Positions 23,398-32,384 of a DNA stretch of 64,000 nucleotides are shown here, in pieces; the stretch's first letter is position 1, and each line of letters begins with the position of its first letter. The notes beneath the pieces are model-generated. The model did no database searches. It saw only the letters and a list, made by a program, of their open reading frames with translations, and was not told the origin of the DNA. The DNA is from an uncultured Coriobacteriaceae bacterium (GTDB taxonomy: Bacteria > Actinomycetota > Coriobacteriia > Coriobacteriales > Atopobiaceae), in contig CACZCK010000005.1 of the NCBI GenBank assembly GCA_902779675.1, positions 45,841 through 109,840 on the forward strand, written 5' to 3'. A program made the translations under genes and the position numbers.

Positions 23398-25497
23398 ATG
23401 CCCACCAAGAAGACCAGCAAGACCGAGAACGAGGTTGTGGAGGAGGTCGCCGCCGAGACGACTGAGGCCGCTCCCGCCAAGCCCAAGACCACCCGCACCC
23501 GCAAGACCACCACGCGCAAGACCACCAAGGCAGCCGCCAAGGCCGAGGAGAAGCCCGCCGAGGCCGCTGCTGAGGAGGCTCCCGCCAAGCCCAAGCGTAC
23601 CCGCACCACGCGCGCCAAGAAGGCTGCTCCTGCCGAGGAGAAGCCGGCCGAGACTGCTGCCGAGGAGGCTCCCGCCAAGCCCAAGCGCACCCGCAAGGCC
23701 ACCACGCGCAAGACCACCAAGGCCGCTGCCGCCAAGGCCGAGGAGAAGCCGACCGAGGTCGAGGCCGCTCCCGAGCCCGAGCCCGTGGTCGAGGCCGCAC
23801 CCGAGCCCGAGCCCGTGGTCGAGGCCGCACCCGAGCCCGAGGCCGTGGTCGAGGCCGCACCCGAGCCCGAGCCCGTGGTCGAGGCCGCACCCGAGCCCGA
23901 GGCCGTGGTCGAGGCCGCACCCGAGCCCGAGGTCGCTCCCGAGCCGGAGCCTGTGGTCGAGGCCGCACCCGAGCCCGAGGTCGCTCCCGAGCCGGAGCCC
24001 GAGCCGGAGGCCGAGCCCGAGCCCGAGCCGGAGCTCCCCCAGCCGCGTCGCTCCATCGCCTTCATCGGCAGCGAGTGCTATCCCTTCGTCAAGACCGGCG
24101 GCCTGGGCGACGTCATGTACGCCCTGCCCAAGGCGCTCGTAAAGCTCAACTGCGACGTCAAGGTCATCCTGCCCAAGTACGCCTGCATCAAGGACCAGTG
24201 GAAGGAGAAGATGGTCTATCGCGGTGCCTTCGACATGGACCTCACCGCCGACGGCCGTCGCTTCTACGTGGGCATCATGGAGTACGTCGACGAGAGTGGC
24301 GTGGTGTACGACTTCATCGATAACGAGGAGTTCTTCACCGCAGGCAATCCCTACATCAACCTCGTCGACGACATCCCCAAGTACTGCTACTTCTCGAAGG
24401 CAGCGCTGGCAGCGCTCAACTACATGGAGTGGGTGCCCGACATCATCCACTGCCACGACTGGCAGGCGGGCCTCGTGCCGGTGTTCCTGCGCACGATGTT
24501 CATGGGGACGCCGCTCGCGCACTCCAAGGTGGTCACCACCATCCACAACCTGCGCTTCCAGGGCAAGTACAACATCAAGACCATCAAGTACTGGACCAAC
24601 CTGCCCGACGAGGCCTTCAACATGGGCGCCCTGCAGGAGAGGTGGACCGAGGCCAACATGCTCAAGGGCGGCCTTGCCTACTCCGACGCCATCACCACCG
24701 TGTCCAACACCTACGCCGGCGAGATCCAGACGGCCGAGTACGGCGAGGGTCTTGAGGACCACCTGCGGTTCCATTCCTACAAGCTGCGCGGCATCGTCAA
24801 CGGCATCGACGTGGACATCTGGAACCCCGCGACCGACAAGCTGCTCGTGGCTCCGTACGGCACCGCCGACGCAATCGAGCAGAAGAAGGCCAACAAGCGC
24901 GCCCTGCAGGAGTCGCTCGGCCTCGAGGTGGACGAGGGCAAGTTCGTGGTGGGCCTCATCAGCCGCCTCACCAACCAGAAGGGTCTCGACCTCGTGAGCG
25001 CCGTAGCCCCGGGCCTCATCGACGGCAACACGCAGATCGTCATCCTGGGCACCGGCGACGCAGAGTTCGAGGATGCCTTCCGCGGACTCGAGGCTGCCAA
25101 CAAGGGCACCGTCTGCTCCTACATCGCCTACGACGAGGCGCTCAGCCACCAGATCTACGCCGCCAGCGACGTGCTGCTGGTGCCGAGCCGCTTCGAGCCC
25201 TGCGGCCTGACGCAGCTCATCGCCATGCGCTACGGCACCGTGCCCGTGGTGCGCGAGACCGGCGGCCTCAAGGACACCGTCGAGCCGTACAACATGTTCG
25301 AGAACACCGGCAACGGCTACACCTTCGACCGCTACGAGCCGGGCCTGCTCTATGACGCCATCAACCGTGCCAAGACCCTCTACTTCGAGGATCGCGAGGA
25401 CTGGGATAGGATGGTCATCCGCGACATGGAGAAGGACGTCTCCTGGGAGAAGTCTGCCTGGCAGTATCGCGACCTCTATCTGGAGCTCACGCAGTAG
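23398..25497 (+). CDS. glgA: Glycogen synthase with long disordered N-terminal extension
   Basis: The product is 699 aa, against about 480 for typical bacterial GlgA. Residues from about 217 are a GT5 ADP-glucose glycogen synthase: [21 protein letters not shown] with the KxGGL motif near 231, [21 protein letters not shown], and the C-terminal [19 protein letters not shown] segment ([13 protein letters not shown]) with acidic catalytic region. Residues 1-120 resemble histone H1/AKP-rich tails (blocks such as [17 protein letters not shown]). Residues about 122-215 are a Pro-Glu repeat. ATG 23398 with a GGGAGG site precedes the extension in frame, so it is translated. Its role could be nucleic-acid or surface binding, or clustering; unknown. 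Confidence 0.92.
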   Translation: MPTKKTSKTENEVVEEVAAETTEAAPAKPKTTRTRKTTTRKTTKAAAKAEEKPAEAAAEEAPAKPKRTRTTRAKKAAPAEEKPAETAAEEAPAKPKRTRKATTRKTTKAAAAKAEEKPTEVEAAPEPEPVVEAAPEPEPVVEAAPEPEAVVEAAPEPEPVVEAAPEPEAVVEAAPEPEVAPEPEPVVEAAPEPEVAPEPEPEPEAEPEPEPELPQPRRSIAFIGSECYPFVKTGGLGDVMYALPKALVKLNCDVKVILPKYACIKDQWKEKMVYRGAFDMDLTADGRRFYVGIMEYVDESGVVYDFIDNEEFFTAGNPYINLVDDIPKYCYFSKAALAALNYMEWVPDIIHCHDWQAGLVPVFLRTMFMGTPLAHSKVVTTIHNLRFQGKYNIKTIKYWTNLPDEAFNMGALQERWTEANMLKGGLAYSDAITTVSNTYAGEIQTAEYGEGLEDHLRFHSYKLRGIVNGIDVDIWNPATDKLLVAPYGTADAIEQKKANKRALQESLGLEVDEGKFVVGLISRLTNQKGLDLVSAVAPGLIDGNTQIVILGTGDAEFEDAFRGLEAANKGTVCSYIAYDEALSHQIYAASDVLLVPSRFEPCGLTQLIAMRYGTVPVVRETGGLKDTVEPYNMFENTGNGYTFDRYEPGLLYDAINRAKTLYFEDREDWDRMVIRDMEKDVSWEKSAWQYRDLYLELTQ
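23764..24040 (+). repeat. In-gene tandem repeat encoding Pro/Glu-rich decapeptides
   Basis: A 30-bp unit encoding [10 protein letters not shown] (variant [10 protein letters not shown]) is repeated about six times with few changes, followed by shorter degenerate copies. It is inside glgA and in frame throughout. Slippage would change length in steps of 10 residues, so length polymorphism between strains is expected. Confidence 0.9.
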
Positions 25498-25521
25498 GCG
25501 CGCAGCTCAAAAGAGTTGGCA

Positions 25522-25555
25522 GAGGGGGGTCGAGCAGCAATGCTCGGCCCCCCTC
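25522..25555. terminator. Strong hairpin terminator after glgA
   Basis: GAGGGGGGTCGAGCA and TGCTCGGCCCCCCTC pair along 15 bp with one G-T, loop GCAA. Flanking CAAAAGAG and CTCTTTG extend the stem. Confidence 0.85.
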
Positions 25556-25564
25556 TCTCTTTGA

Positions 25565-25601
25565 GTTTCGCGCAAAAGGGAGTATCCCCTGTGTGCGAAA
25601 C
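25565..25601. repeat. Palindromic element, GGGAGTATCCCC core
   Basis: Outer arms GTTTCGC and GCGAAAC enclose AAAAGGGAGTATCCCCT. It ends 2 bases from the SDR stop codon and probably acts as its terminator. Related copies are at 27158, 32345, 55373 and 55413. Confidence 0.6.
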
Positions 25602-25603
25602 CC

Positions 25604-26251
25604 CTACCAGACGAAGTTGGACTTGAGCATCTCACCGTTGTCCATAAGGATGTCTTCGCCGGTAATGGAGCGATTGCGCATGGTGAGGTACCATGCCAGG
25701 TCGGCCACTTCGTCGGCCTCGGCCCACTTGCCCAGCAGTGTCTCGGCCAGCACCTGCACATACAGCTCGTCGCTCTCCAAGATGTGCTCGTTAGCCGGAG
25801 TCACCACCCCACCAGGCGAGATGCTGTTGCAGGTGATGCCACGCGGGGCCACCTGCAGAGCGAGGTTCTTCATGTACCCCACGATGCCCGCCTTGCTGGC
25901 CACATACAGCGGGAACTCCGCACCATTGCGTGCCGACGCCGAAGCGATGAACAGAATCGACCTCAGCGCGGGATCGTGCGCGTAGTGCTCGGTGAGGCGC
26001 ATGGTGGCCACGAGGTTGACCTCGATGGCGTCGGCCTCCTCGAGCGTGCCCGCGTTGTTGACGAGCACTTCCACGTCGGACACCTCGGGCAGCCGCTCGC
26101 TGCGAATGTCGCACATGTGGTGCACGTAGGCGGGATGATCGAACGGACTCTCGCACAGGTCGATGCCCACCACCTGGCAGCCCTCTTCGAGGAAGCGCTG
26201 CGCGATGGCACGTCCGATGCCGCTTGCGGTGCCAGTGACGACGACGCTCAT
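25604..26251 (-). CDS. Short-chain dehydrogenase/reductase
   Basis: This 215-aa classical SDR has the nucleotide-binding TGTASGIGRAIA, NNAG (LVNNAGTL), the catalytic Ser in FIASASARNG and the YVASK catalytic Tyr-Lys pair. ISPGGVVTP follows as usual. The N-terminal glycine motif suggests NAD(P)H use; the substrate is unknown. It starts 9 bp after the VUT transporter gene and should be co-transcribed from the preQ1-riboswitch leader, raising the possibility of a role linked to queuosine precursor use. That link is inference from position. Confidence 0.85.
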   Translation of the reverse strand: MSVVVTGTASGIGRAIAQRFLEEGCQVVGIDLCESPFDHPAYVHHMCDIRSERLPEVSDVEVLVNNAGTLEEADAIEVNLVATMRLTEHYAHDPALRSILFIASASARNGAEFPLYVASKAGIVGYMKNLALQVAPRGITCNSISPGGVVTPANEHILESDELYVQVLAETLLGKWAEADEVADLAWYLTMRNRSITGEDILMDNGEMLKSNFVW

Positions 26252-26260
26252 ATCCGTGCC

Positions 26261-26977
26261 CTAGGCCATGCGAGGAGCGGCAGCATGCTGCTGCTCCTTG
26301 ATCGCAAGGGAGATGCGGTAGCCCATGGGTGAGAAGAACACCTCAAAGAGCAGCTCGAGCACCGCGCCGGTAAGAGCACAGGTCACGCACTGCAGCATCG
26401 TCCAGCCAAAGAAGGTGCGACTCACCAGCAGGGCAAAGGTGATGTTGTCGGCAAACTGCGCCATGAAGGTGGAAACGTAGCTGCGCACCGCAAAGGTGCC
26501 AAAGCCGCGGTCGTCGCCCAGGCGCTCGCCAATAGCCCAGTTGAGGAAGTTGTTGAGTACCGCGGACACCGCATAGGCGATGGAGCTGCCCAGAATGATG
26601 AACCACGTGCCGCCAAAGGTGTTGTCGAGCGCGCCGTTGATAACCTGCTCGCTGCCCTCCACGAAGCTCTCGCCCCACACGCCGGGCACGATGCTGGCCA
26701 CAAAGAAGACGGCCACCATCACCAGGTTGAGCAAGAGGGCAGTGAGCGAGACGGCCGTCGCGGCACGCGGGCCGTAGCAGTGCGTGGCGACGTCCATCGA
26801 CAGGAAGGCCAGCCACGAGAACAGGATGCCGCAGTCGAGCGCGAGCCACGAGAGGCCCGTGTCGATGCTCTTGTTGGCCAGCAGGTTCATGCCCACGCAC
26901 GAGAGCACAGCCAGGGTGAGGATGAGGGGATGTACGTTGGTGAGCAGGGAGTTCCACTCAGAGAACGCCTTTTTCAT
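26261..26977 (-). CDS. VUT-family transporter, probable queuosine precursor uptake (YhhQ type)
   Basis: This 238-aa integral membrane protein has about six helices and the family-typical segment SWLAFLSMDVATHCYGPRAA, followed by helices with conserved Asn/Gln (LNNFLNWAIGERL, MAQFADNITFALL). YhhQ/VUT proteins import preQ0 or preQ1. The leader RNA carries a preQ1-I riboswitch overlapping the ribosome binding site, which independently supports the substrate. ATG 26977 is ten bases from AAGGAG. Confidence 0.88.
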   Translation of the reverse strand: MKKAFSEWNSLLTNVHPLILTLAVLSCVGMNLLANKSIDTGLSWLALDCGILFSWLAFLSMDVATHCYGPRAATAVSLTALLLNLVMVAVFFVASIVPGVWGESFVEGSEQVINGALDNTFGGTWFIILGSSIAYAVSAVLNNFLNWAIGERLGDDRGFGTFAVRSYVSTFMAQFADNITFALLVSRTFFGWTMLQCVTCALTGAVLELLFEVFFSPMGYRISLAIKEQQHAAAPRMA

Positions 26978-26987
26978 AGGGCAATCA

Positions 26988-27025
26988 CTCCTTGTTTTTT
27001 AGAGGTGGTTATCAAGTGAACACCT
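26988..27025 (-). promoter_or_regulatory. preQ1-I riboswitch
   Basis: Read on the minus strand: P1 is AGGTG (27025-27021) with CACCT (27007-27003). The 13-nt loop begins TTCACTTG, and an A-rich tail (CTAAAAAACAAGG) follows. Loop CTTG pairs with tail CAAG (26994-26991) to make the H-type pseudoknot. The CAAG overlaps the AAGGAG ribosome binding site of the VUT gene, so ligand binding should block translation. Loop start, A-tract and stem sizes match the type I class closely. Confidence 0.85.
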
Positions 27026-27096
27026 GGTGATCTATTCGCTTGTGCGACGCAAGAAGGCACTCTATCACATATGCGCCACGAGTAGTACCCAAAAGA

Positions 27097-27131
27097 GTGG
27101 CGCACCCGCTCCACAGGAACACGTGCGCCAC
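27097..27131. terminator. Hairpin terminator downstream of the deacetylase gene
   Basis: GTGGCGCAC and GTGCGCCAC form 9-bp arms. On the minus strand the stem is followed by TCTTTT. It separates the deacetylase gene from the riboswitch leader. Confidence 0.65.
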
Positions 27132-27157
27132 AAGATAGCTCGGATGGCAAGGTGATA

Positions 27158-27179
27158 GAAGGGATACTCCCCCTTTGCG
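27158..27179. repeat. Palindromic element, GGGATACTCCCC core
   Basis: GAAGGGATACTCCCCCTTTG begins one base after the deacetylase stop codon. The inner core matches the elements at 25565, 32345 and 55373; the outer arms here are weak. Confidence 0.5.
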
Positions 27180-28445
27180 TCAGCCGCCGTAGGAGAGCAG
27201 CTCGTCGATGGTCACCAGACGGTAGCCCTGCGCAATGAGCTCGGGCACAGCGCGGCTCACAGCCTCCACCGTCTGGGTGCGATCGCCGCCACCGTCGTGC
27301 ATGAGCACGACCTGGCCAGGCTGCACGCTCATGATGCGCTCGTAGATGACGTCGGCGCCGGGGCGCTGCCAGTCCTCGGTGTCCACGTTCCAGCCGATCT
27401 CGGCGTCCACGTAGGGCTCGAGGTTGGCGATGGCGTCACCATAGTAGTTGCCACCCGGCGCGCGCAGGACGTGGCTCGGCTCCTCGCCAAGCGCCTCCTT
27501 GATGGCCTCGTAGCCGCGCTGCACCTCATTGATCTGCTCGTCCGCCGACATGTAGGTGATGTTGACACCCTGGCCGCTACCGCTGGCGTGGTCCCAAGTG
27601 TGCGTGCAGACCTGGCAACCGATGCTGTGCTCGCGCTGCACGAGGTCGGTGTTGTAGGAGATCTGCTCGCCGATGGTGAAGAAGGTGGCCTTGGCCCCGT
27701 TGGCCTCGAGCACGTCGAGGATCTGTGCGGTGGTCTCGGGCCACGGACCGTCGTCGAAGGTGAGGGCGACGACCTTGTCCTCGCCCACGTTGGCGTTGTA
27801 GATGCGGTAGCCGGAGTCGACCGGGTCCTTGGTCTGCTCCGTGACGGTGATGCCCGACACCGATCCGGTGCGCGTGACCTTGGTGCCGTCCTCGCCCTTC
27901 TGGTACACGTGCAGCGAGCCCGCCCAGTACGCGCCGGCGCTGGTGTCGGTCTCCACGGTGCCGTGCGGCACGACCTCCTCGGTCTCCACGTACTCCTCGG
28001 TGGTATCGGCGCCATCGCCGATCTCGACCACGGCGTCCTTCTCGAGCACGTAGCCAGGGTCGTTGGTTGGGGTGCCATTGACCGTGGCGGCAAAGGCGTC
28101 ACCACCGCCCTCGAGGGCCAGGCTGCCATCGATGGCCAGCAGGTTGCCCGGCGCCGGCGTGGCATAGCCCGCCTCGATGACGTCGGCTATGGTCGCGTTG
28201 CGGTCGACCTTGGCCGTGGTGCCGTTAACCGTGACGTTGTAGTGGAGCGGGTTGAAGTACAGGTAGACCGCACCACCTGCGATGCTACCCACCAGCAGCA
28301 GGGCCAGTATGGGCATCAGGCATCCGCGGCGGCGCTTTGGCTGTGCATACACCGTGCCCTGCGGCACGTATCCCTGCTCTGCGCGCGACAGCGGCATCGG
28401 ATCTGACTGGCGACGAGGCGTGGGTGCGCTATGCTTTCCGGCCAT
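27180..28445 (-). CDS. Membrane-anchored polysaccharide deacetylase (NodB domain)
   Basis: The product is 421 aa. A cytoplasmic Pro/Arg-rich stretch leads to one transmembrane helix (about 42-62). A roughly 130-residue external domain follows, then a NodB-homology CE4 domain: TFDDGPWPETT (motif 1, catalytic Asp and metal Asp), HTWDHA (metal histidines), RAPGGNY and a late VLMHDGGGDR. It should deacetylate peptidoglycan or another N-acetylated surface polymer at the membrane. ATG 28445 gives a natural cytoplasmic start with a modest GGGAG site. Confidence 0.88.
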   Translation of the reverse strand: MAGKHSAPTPRRQSDPMPLSRAEQGYVPQGTVYAQPKRRRGCLMPILALLLVGSIAGGAVYLYFNPLHYNVTVNGTTAKVDRNATIADVIEAGYATPAPGNLLAIDGSLALEGGGDAFAATVNGTPTNDPGYVLEKDAVVEIGDGADTTEEYVETEEVVPHGTVETDTSAGAYWAGSLHVYQKGEDGTKVTRTGSVSGITVTEQTKDPVDSGYRIYNANVGEDKVVALTFDDGPWPETTAQILDVLEANGAKATFFTIGEQISYNTDLVQREHSIGCQVCTHTWDHASGSGQGVNITYMSADEQINEVQRGYEAIKEALGEEPSHVLRAPGGNYYGDAIANLEPYVDAEIGWNVDTEDWQRPGADVIYERIMSVQPGQVVLMHDGGGDRTQTVEAVSRAVPELIAQGYRLVTIDELLSYGG

Positions 28446-28600
28446 GGGGCGACTCCCAACAGAATGCAAAACAATCAATAACGGGTGCTACGTTAGCATT
28501 CTTTTCAGCTGGCCGAGACGGCATCCACAGACGCCGCAGAAGACCAACGCCATATTGTCGTTGCACCCACTCAGAAAGGGTACGCCACCAGCCCCGATCT

Positions 28601-30502
28601 TTACGCCCCGAGGCGCTCGCGGATGGACGCGGCAATGCCTGCGCCGTCGAGGCCGCACTCGTGCAGAAGGTCATGGCGAGTACCCTGTGTCACAAAGCGG
28701 TCAGGCAGGCCCAGCGTCAGCACGGATGCATGGATGTCCTCGCAGGCGAGCAGATCGAGCACACCCTCGCCCACGCCACCGGCGAGCACGCCCTCCTCGA
28801 CGGTCACGACCAGCTTGGCCTTGGCGGCGGCACGCACCGCCTGGGCATCGATCGGCTTGGCCCAGCGCAGGTCGACCACACCGGCGGACACGCCCTCGCG
28901 CCCCAGCAGCTCGGCCGCCTCGAGCGCGGGAGCCACCATCGACCCCAGCGCGAGAATGGCCACGTCGCTGCCCTCGCGCAGGGTGCGCGAGACGCCGGGC
29001 TCGAGCAGCTCGGCCTCGGTTCCCTGCTTGAGCACCGGGCACGGGCCCTTGGGGTAGCGAATCGCAAACGGACCACCCAGGGCGAGCGCCGTGCGCAGCG
29101 CGCTCTCGAGCTCGAGGCCATCGGACGGCGCGAGAAGGCGCAGGTTGGGAATCATACGCAGGTAGGAGAGGTCGAAGGCACCCTGGTGCGTGGCGCCGTC
29201 CTCCCCCACCAGGCCTGAGCGGTCCACGCACAGCACCATGTCCTGACCGGCGAGCGCCATGTCCACGATCACCTGGTCGATGCCGCGCTGCAGGAAAGTG
29301 GAGTAGATGGCCACGACCGGCTTGCCATCACCGGCCGCAATGCCGCTGGCGAGACCCACGGCATGCTCCTCGGAGATGCCCACATCCACGAAGCGCCGCG
29401 GGAACTCGCGGGCAAACGAGGTGAGGCCCGTGCCGCCCTCCATGCCGGCAGTGATGGCCACGATGCGGTCGTCCACACGCGCCTCGTGCAGCAAGGTGGT
29501 ACCAAAGACGTCAGTGAAGGTCGGTTCGGTGGCAACAGGCTGCTCCACCTCGCCGGTGGCCGCGTCGAAGGGCCCGACACCGTGGAACAGCTCGGGCGTA
29601 CGTTCGGCGGGCTCGTAGCCGGCGCCTTTGCGGGTGACCACGTGCACCAGCGTGGGGCCGTGGCTGTCGAGTGCATTGCGCAGGGTCCGGCGCAACGCCG
29701 CAATGTCGTGGCCGTACACCGGTGCCAGACAGGTGATGCCCAGCTGCTCGAAGACCATGGACGACTCGGGCAGCAGCAGGTGCTTGACCGAGGCCTTGGC
29801 ACTGTTCATGAGCGCGAGGGTGGCCTGGGCAGCTGGCCCTGCCGACGCCATGCGACGCAGGAGGTAGTCGCGACGGTCACGGTAGGCGTTGGAGGCACGC
29901 AGACGGCCAAAGTGGCGGGCCAGGGCTCCGACGTTGGGCGAGATGGACATGCCGTTGTCGTTGAGGATGATGACCATGCGCCGACGCTCGAGGCCGATCT
30001 GGTTGAGCGCCTCAAAGGCCATGCCGCCCGAGATGGACGCGTCGCCAATCACGGCGACCACGTGCTCGTCGGTGCCGCGCAGATCACGGGCCATGGCCAG
30101 GCCAAGCGCGATGGACAGCGAGTCGGAGGCGTGACCCGAGGGGTGCACATCGTAGGGGCTCTCGGCGGGTGTGGGGAAGCCAGAGATACCGCCGCGCTGG
30201 CGCAGCGTGTCAAAGCGGTCAAGACGACCCGTCAGGATCTTGTGCGCGTAGGCCTGGTGACCGACATCAAAGACGATACGATCGCGCGGACAGTCGAGCT
30301 CGGCGTGCAGGGCGACGATGGTCTCCACGGCGCCGAGGCTCGAGGCCACATGTCCGCCCGTCACCGAAGTCGTAGCCACAATCTGGTCACGAATCTCGCG
30401 GGCGACAATGGCCAGCTCATCGTTATCGAGCGCCTTGAGATCAGCAGGGCTCACGATCGCATCGATGATGCGCGGCATGTCATCTGCGCTTGTCGACCTC
30501 AC
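28601..30502 (-). CDS. dxs: 1-deoxy-D-xylulose-5-phosphate synthase
   Basis: The product is 633 aa, normal for Dxs, the thiamine-diphosphate enzyme that condenses pyruvate with glyceraldehyde 3-phosphate in the MEP isoprenoid pathway. Recognisable parts are GGHVASSLGAVE, FDVGHQAYAHKILTGR, the cofactor-binding GDASISGGMAFEALN with ILNDN, and DVGISEEHAVGLASGIA in the transketolase-like middle domain. It starts at GTG 30502 after AAAGGGGG. It may form its own unit, with a cluster of TAAGCG half-sites upstream. Confidence 0.95.
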   Translation of the reverse strand: MRSTSADDMPRIIDAIVSPADLKALDNDELAIVAREIRDQIVATTSVTGGHVASSLGAVETIVALHAELDCPRDRIVFDVGHQAYAHKILTGRLDRFDTLRQRGGISGFPTPAESPYDVHPSGHASDSLSIALGLAMARDLRGTDEHVVAVIGDASISGGMAFEALNQIGLERRRMVIILNDNGMSISPNVGALARHFGRLRASNAYRDRRDYLLRRMASAGPAAQATLALMNSAKASVKHLLLPESSMVFEQLGITCLAPVYGHDIAALRRTLRNALDSHGPTLVHVVTRKGAGYEPAERTPELFHGVGPFDAATGEVEQPVATEPTFTDVFGTTLLHEARVDDRIVAITAGMEGGTGLTSFAREFPRRFVDVGISEEHAVGLASGIAAGDGKPVVAIYSTFLQRGIDQVIVDMALAGQDMVLCVDRSGLVGEDGATHQGAFDLSYLRMIPNLRLLAPSDGLELESALRTALALGGPFAIRYPKGPCPVLKQGTEAELLEPGVSRTLREGSDVAILALGSMVAPALEAAELLGREGVSAGVVDLRWAKPIDAQAVRAAAKAKLVVTVEEGVLAGGVGEGVLDLLACEDIHASVLTLGLPDRFVTQGTRHDLLHECGLDGAGIAASIRERLGA

Positions 30503-30540
30503 GCATCCCCCTTTTGCGCTGCGCCGTCGAATCCTTGGAT

Positions 30541-30582
30541 GATAAGCGTATCGCTTATCCGCTTATGTGCGGAAGGTAAGCG
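30541..30582. promoter_or_regulatory. Cluster of four TAAGCG/CGCTTA half-sites upstream of dxs
   Basis: Half-sites occur at 30543-30548, 30552-30557, 30560-30565 and 30577-30582. The first two form a palindrome, GATAAGCG-TAT-CGCTTATC. Such repetition within 42 bp, 40-80 bp before the dxs start, suggests binding of a dimeric regulator. No regulator gene is adjacent. Confidence 0.45.
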
Positions 30583-30596
30583 CAGAGACTACATGA

Positions 30597-30631
30597 ATGC
30601 CGCGCTTGGCAGCGTCTGCCAAGCGCGGCAT
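30597..30631. terminator. Perfect 15-bp stem terminator after the GTPase gene
   Basis: ATGCCGCGCTTGGCA, loop GCGTC, TGCCAAGCGCGGCAT. On the minus strand it lies 30 bases after the GTPase stop codon. Confidence 0.75.
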
Positions 30632-30660
30632 CCCTTTGTCCCAGCGATGCTCCGCCTCAG

Positions 30661-31848
30661 CTACGACTGGCCCTCCGTGGCCTTGCCCTCGTCCTGGCGG
30701 AAGGCCTCCAGCAGAAGCGAGGCCAGGGCCTTATTCTGGTCGGTGCCCGCCTCCACGCCCGAGAGCTTGCCCACCACTTTGGTGCCTTGGGCAATGAGGT
30801 CGCGGGACATGCGCGACTCCAGGAACCCACGCACCCACTCGGTGTCGTCGAGGGTCTTCTCGCCCATGTAAATGCGCTCGAAGACGCGCATCGTGCCTTC
30901 GCCGATGGCGGCCACGATGCTGCCCGCAATGGCAGCGTTGACCACGCTCGCAGCCAGGTTTATGCCTGGAATGGCCTTGAGTGCGCCGATGGCCGCCTTG
31001 GCCACCGTGCTCACCGTACCCACCTCGAGGATGGTGTTGAACAGCTTCTTGGAGGTGCTGCCCTTGCCGATGCCGTAGAGCGTGGCCAGAGCGTTGATCA
31101 GGCCCGTCTCGATGGGTGTGAGGATGAGCGCGTCGGAGATGGGTATGGGCACGGCCCCCACCGTGATGCCCGCGGCGGTCGATGCGGCAATGATCCCGCG
31201 CGCCACGGAGCGCCGGCGCCTGAGGGTGAATTCGGCGATGTCACCGCTGGCGGCGCGAACCCCTTCGGGCATGGCCTCGTTGGTGGCCTCGATAAGCTCG
31301 GGGATGCCCTCGGGAGCCACAAAGGTGGTCTCGTCGAGCTGGTAGGTGCTGGCCACCACAGGGATGACGGCGCGCAGGTTGCGCTGGCGACGCTTGGTGC
31401 GCGCGAAGCTCTGGCGCACCAGCTCCACGTTCTCCGCGCGCTCCGTGGCGGCGTACGACTTGGTGAGCACCACGATGACCGGCACCGAGCGCCACACGTC
31501 GGTGGCACGGGAGAGCTGGGCCAGCTGCTGGCGGATGAGCTTGCGCGACTTGCCCTCTATGCAGAACCAGATGACGTTGATGTCGTTGCTGGCGTCTCCG
31601 TCGAGCGCGTTGTCCTTGGACCAGCGCTTGATGGCACCGATGGTGGCGCGCCGCGCGAACAACGACCCGCCGATGTCGCGCGCGTCGATGATCCGGAAGG
31701 GAATGGACAGGCTCTCATAGACCTCCAGATGGCTCCCAACCTGGGTGACCTCAACCGACCCGGTGCCCAAGACCGTCCTGATGAGGGTCGACTTGCCCAC
31801 GCCCGCACTACCGATGACCAGCACGTTGCCGTAATCCATGGCATCCAT
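30661..31848 (-). CDS. Dynamin/Era-like GTPase with DUF697-type membrane region
   Basis: The product is 395 aa. The G domain shows G1 GSAGVGKST, a switch region ending IDARDIGG, and G4-like VVLTKS in place of the standard NKxD. The C-terminal half contains hydrophobic glycine-rich segments (IIAASTAAGITVGAVPIPISDAL and a second, AASVVNAAIAGSIVAAIGEG) typical of DUF697-containing GTPases that associate with membranes. ATG 31848 is preceded by GGGAGGTG. Its cellular role is unknown. Confidence 0.8.
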   Translation of the reverse strand: MDAMDYGNVLVIGSAGVGKSTLIRTVLGTGSVEVTQVGSHLEVYESLSIPFRIIDARDIGGSLFARRATIGAIKRWSKDNALDGDASNDINVIWFCIEGKSRKLIRQQLAQLSRATDVWRSVPVIVVLTKSYAATERAENVELVRQSFARTKRRQRNLRAVIPVVASTYQLDETTFVAPEGIPELIEATNEAMPEGVRAASGDIAEFTLRRRRSVARGIIAASTAAGITVGAVPIPISDALILTPIETGLINALATLYGIGKGSTSKKLFNTILEVGTVSTVAKAAIGALKAIPGINLAASVVNAAIAGSIVAAIGEGTMRVFERIYMGEKTLDDTEWVRGFLESRMSRDLIAQGTKVVGKLSGVEAGTDQNKALASLLLEAFRQDEGKATEGQS

Positions 31849-32044
31849 GGCGCACCTCCCAATCGTTACCCCCATCGTAGCGCGTGGCGAGGGTATCCAC
31901 CTCACATGACGGGCAAAAGGGCAACTGTGCACTGCATGGGTCATTTGGGCAGCGGTCCATGGCGTCCGAGGACTCTGGCACAATGTGAAAGACGCCTACG
32001 GGTCGGCCGGGCAGGCCGCCCACAGACCAAGACGGGAGAGACGC

Positions 32045-32347
32045 ATGGCAGACGCATCGGAGCGCGCGCGGCGCGAGGCAGCACGGGCGGAGCTGATCGA
32101 CGCCATCGAGCAGCTTGGCTACCCCGCCGAGTTTGGCGAGGTCATAGCCCACGAGCTTGGTGGCGAGAAGTCGATGCGGCACATGACGGCCTACCTGCGC
32201 GGCGCCGACCCGCACAGCCCCGAGCAGATTGCCGACGAGATGCTCGCCATCCTCGACCAACGTCACCGTTGGGTGGAGCAGAAGATCGGCGAGCGCGCCA
32301 ACGCCAGCGTCACGGCCTGGTACAACCGCGGCCGCTCTGCCGAGTGA
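32045..32347 (+). CDS. Hypothetical 100-aa protein
   Basis: This charged, helical cytoplasmic protein starts at ATG 32045 after GGGAGAG. Its sequence contains ELIDAIEQLGYPAEFGEVIA and HMTAYLRGADPHSPEQIADE, suggesting a compact alpha-helical fold. No family recognised. It diverges from the GTPase gene, and its stop codon TGA is part of the palindromic element that follows. Confidence 0.65.
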   Translation: MADASERARREAARAELIDAIEQLGYPAEFGEVIAHELGGEKSMRHMTAYLRGADPHSPEQIADEMLAILDQRHRWVEQKIGERANASVTAWYNRGRSAE

Positions 32348-32375
32348 CTCAGAAGGGATACTCCCCTTTGAGTCA
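32345..32375. repeat. Palindromic element with TGACTCA arms, GGGATACTCCCC core
   Basis: Outer arms TGACTCA and TGAGTCA and inner AGAAGGG/CCCCTTT arms surround ATACT. The first three bases are the stop codon of the preceding gene. It lies between converging genes and probably terminates both. Confidence 0.65.
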
Positions 32376-32384
32376 TGCGTTGCC

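Noticed and set aside
23764..24040. Regular 30-bp repeats resembling a CRISPR or satellite array
   Set aside because: The units are contiguous without unique spacers and stay in frame as [10 protein letters not shown] inside glgA.
23356..25149. 597-codon open frame opposite glgA
   Set aside because: It is a shadow of the repetitive GC-rich gene on the plus strand; the composition is Gly/Leu-rich repeats mirroring Pro/Glu codons and it has no ribosome binding site.
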